From assembly GCA_024364805.1 (NCBI GenBank), contig CM044502.1, positions 59,718,906-59,749,689 on the forward strand: DNA of 30,784 bases. Direction: 5' to 3'. A model generated the notes under the pieces. The model was not told where the DNA came from, ran no database searches, and worked only from the letters and a program-made list of their open reading frames with translations. Both the position numbers and the translations under genes were made by a program. The stretch is from Euprymna scolopes. Taxonomy: Eukaryota > Mollusca > Cephalopoda > Sepiida > Sepiolidae. Below, in pieces: positions 30,246-30,784 of this stretch. How positions within the stretch are numbered: position 1 is the first letter of the stretch; every line of letters starts with the position of its first letter.

Positions 30246-30784
30246 ACGCTGCTTTTTTATGTGTAAATGCATATGTATGCGTTGTCGGTGTGTTTAATGC
30301 CATAAGTAATAAGCCAGAAAGATTCCCTTTCGTCTGTATATAATCTGAAGAGGCTATACTAAAATATATATAAGCTTTTGGTTTGGACGCTGATACCGGT
30401 AATCTCGAATGAAGGAATACTTAGAGTTCATCCAATTGAAATTCGGGAAATACGGTAAGGTGGACCTTATAACTTGTGTAAATGAAAAGTGTAAAGAGTA
30501 TGCGATGTGCATGTATTCAGTACCCAGTTAATGGCGGCGTCGACACAAGAAAGTAATAAAAAGGATAAATTCACGCGGTGAAGAGTAGCATCTACGAATA
30601 CTTATAGAAAAGGGTGAAAAAATCGCAACTACTTCCTTTAAAGGAATGATGATGTCGCTCCTAGGATAAAATGTACGATTTTATTGGGAAGTCTTAATTT
30701 GTCTGTAATGAAGATGTAAAGTTACAGAATGTAGTGGCTAATGATCTCGATATTATAGATTTACTTCATTTTAAAACGCTTTAA
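30246..30784. other. Sequence without recognised feature
   Basis: No gene or repeat recognised to the end of the window. Composition is less AT-skewed than average around 30380-30560, but no open frame with a family motif is present. Confidence 0.4.

Overview
The window looks like intergenic or intronic DNA from a large, AT-rich, repeat-dense animal genome. The most likely source is a mollusc, and a cephalopod such as an octopus is my best guess. This is inferred from the mix of (TA)n microsatellites, Helitron copies, mariner remnants, 5'-truncated LINE tails and a tRNA-headed SINE, together with the near absence of coding sequence and a 654-base assembly gap (14539-15192). No operons, ribosome binding sites, CRISPR arrays, rRNA genes or intact tRNA genes are visible, and no complete host gene can be supported. 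The only candidate host coding sequence is one possible exon at 6290-6422. It has an acceptor, a donor and a stop-free frame that reads somewhat like a protein tyrosine phosphatase segment.

Layout. 1-5.4 kb: a (TA)n tract, a Helitron-family fragment, a 5'-truncated LINE tail (1790-1948), a perfect 108-bp palindrome (2633-2740) and a minus-strand retroposon with an (AAT)n tail. 5.4-10.2 kb: mostly featureless AT-rich sequence holding the candidate exon and a 39-bp perfect inverted repeat about 780 bp apart (7372-8232). 10.2-13.1 kb: a nest of repeats. It contains a minus-strand Helitron, a run of three ~150-bp repeats, a ~265-bp repeat unit, a structurally complete plus-strand Helitron (11331-12621) carrying a U2 snRNA-like fragment, and then a second copy of the ~265-bp unit followed by degenerate copies. 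13.1-17.2 kb: quiet AT-rich DNA and the gap. 17.2-17.65 kb: a tRNA-derived SINE head-to-head with a second copy of its own tail.

18.5-23.3 kb: a mariner transposase fragment, a Helitron end against a long (TA)n tract, a long mariner copy with an internal insertion, and a second copy of the 1.8-kb LINE tail in inverse orientation. 23.5-25.7 kb: two further retroposon-like repeats. 27.4-28.6 kb: a foldback element with ~170-bp arms next to the 3' end of a LINE with a restriction-like endonuclease domain, ending in an (ATT)n tail. 28.9-30.25 kb: two degenerate tandem repeats.

The genes do not form a pathway. What unites the window is transposition history: three Helitron 3' ends share one geometry (hairpin, 8 nt, CTAG, then T), and several microsatellites are best explained as retroposon tails or as sites flanking Helitron ends. 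All identifications come from reading the sequence and remembered family motifs; no database search was run.
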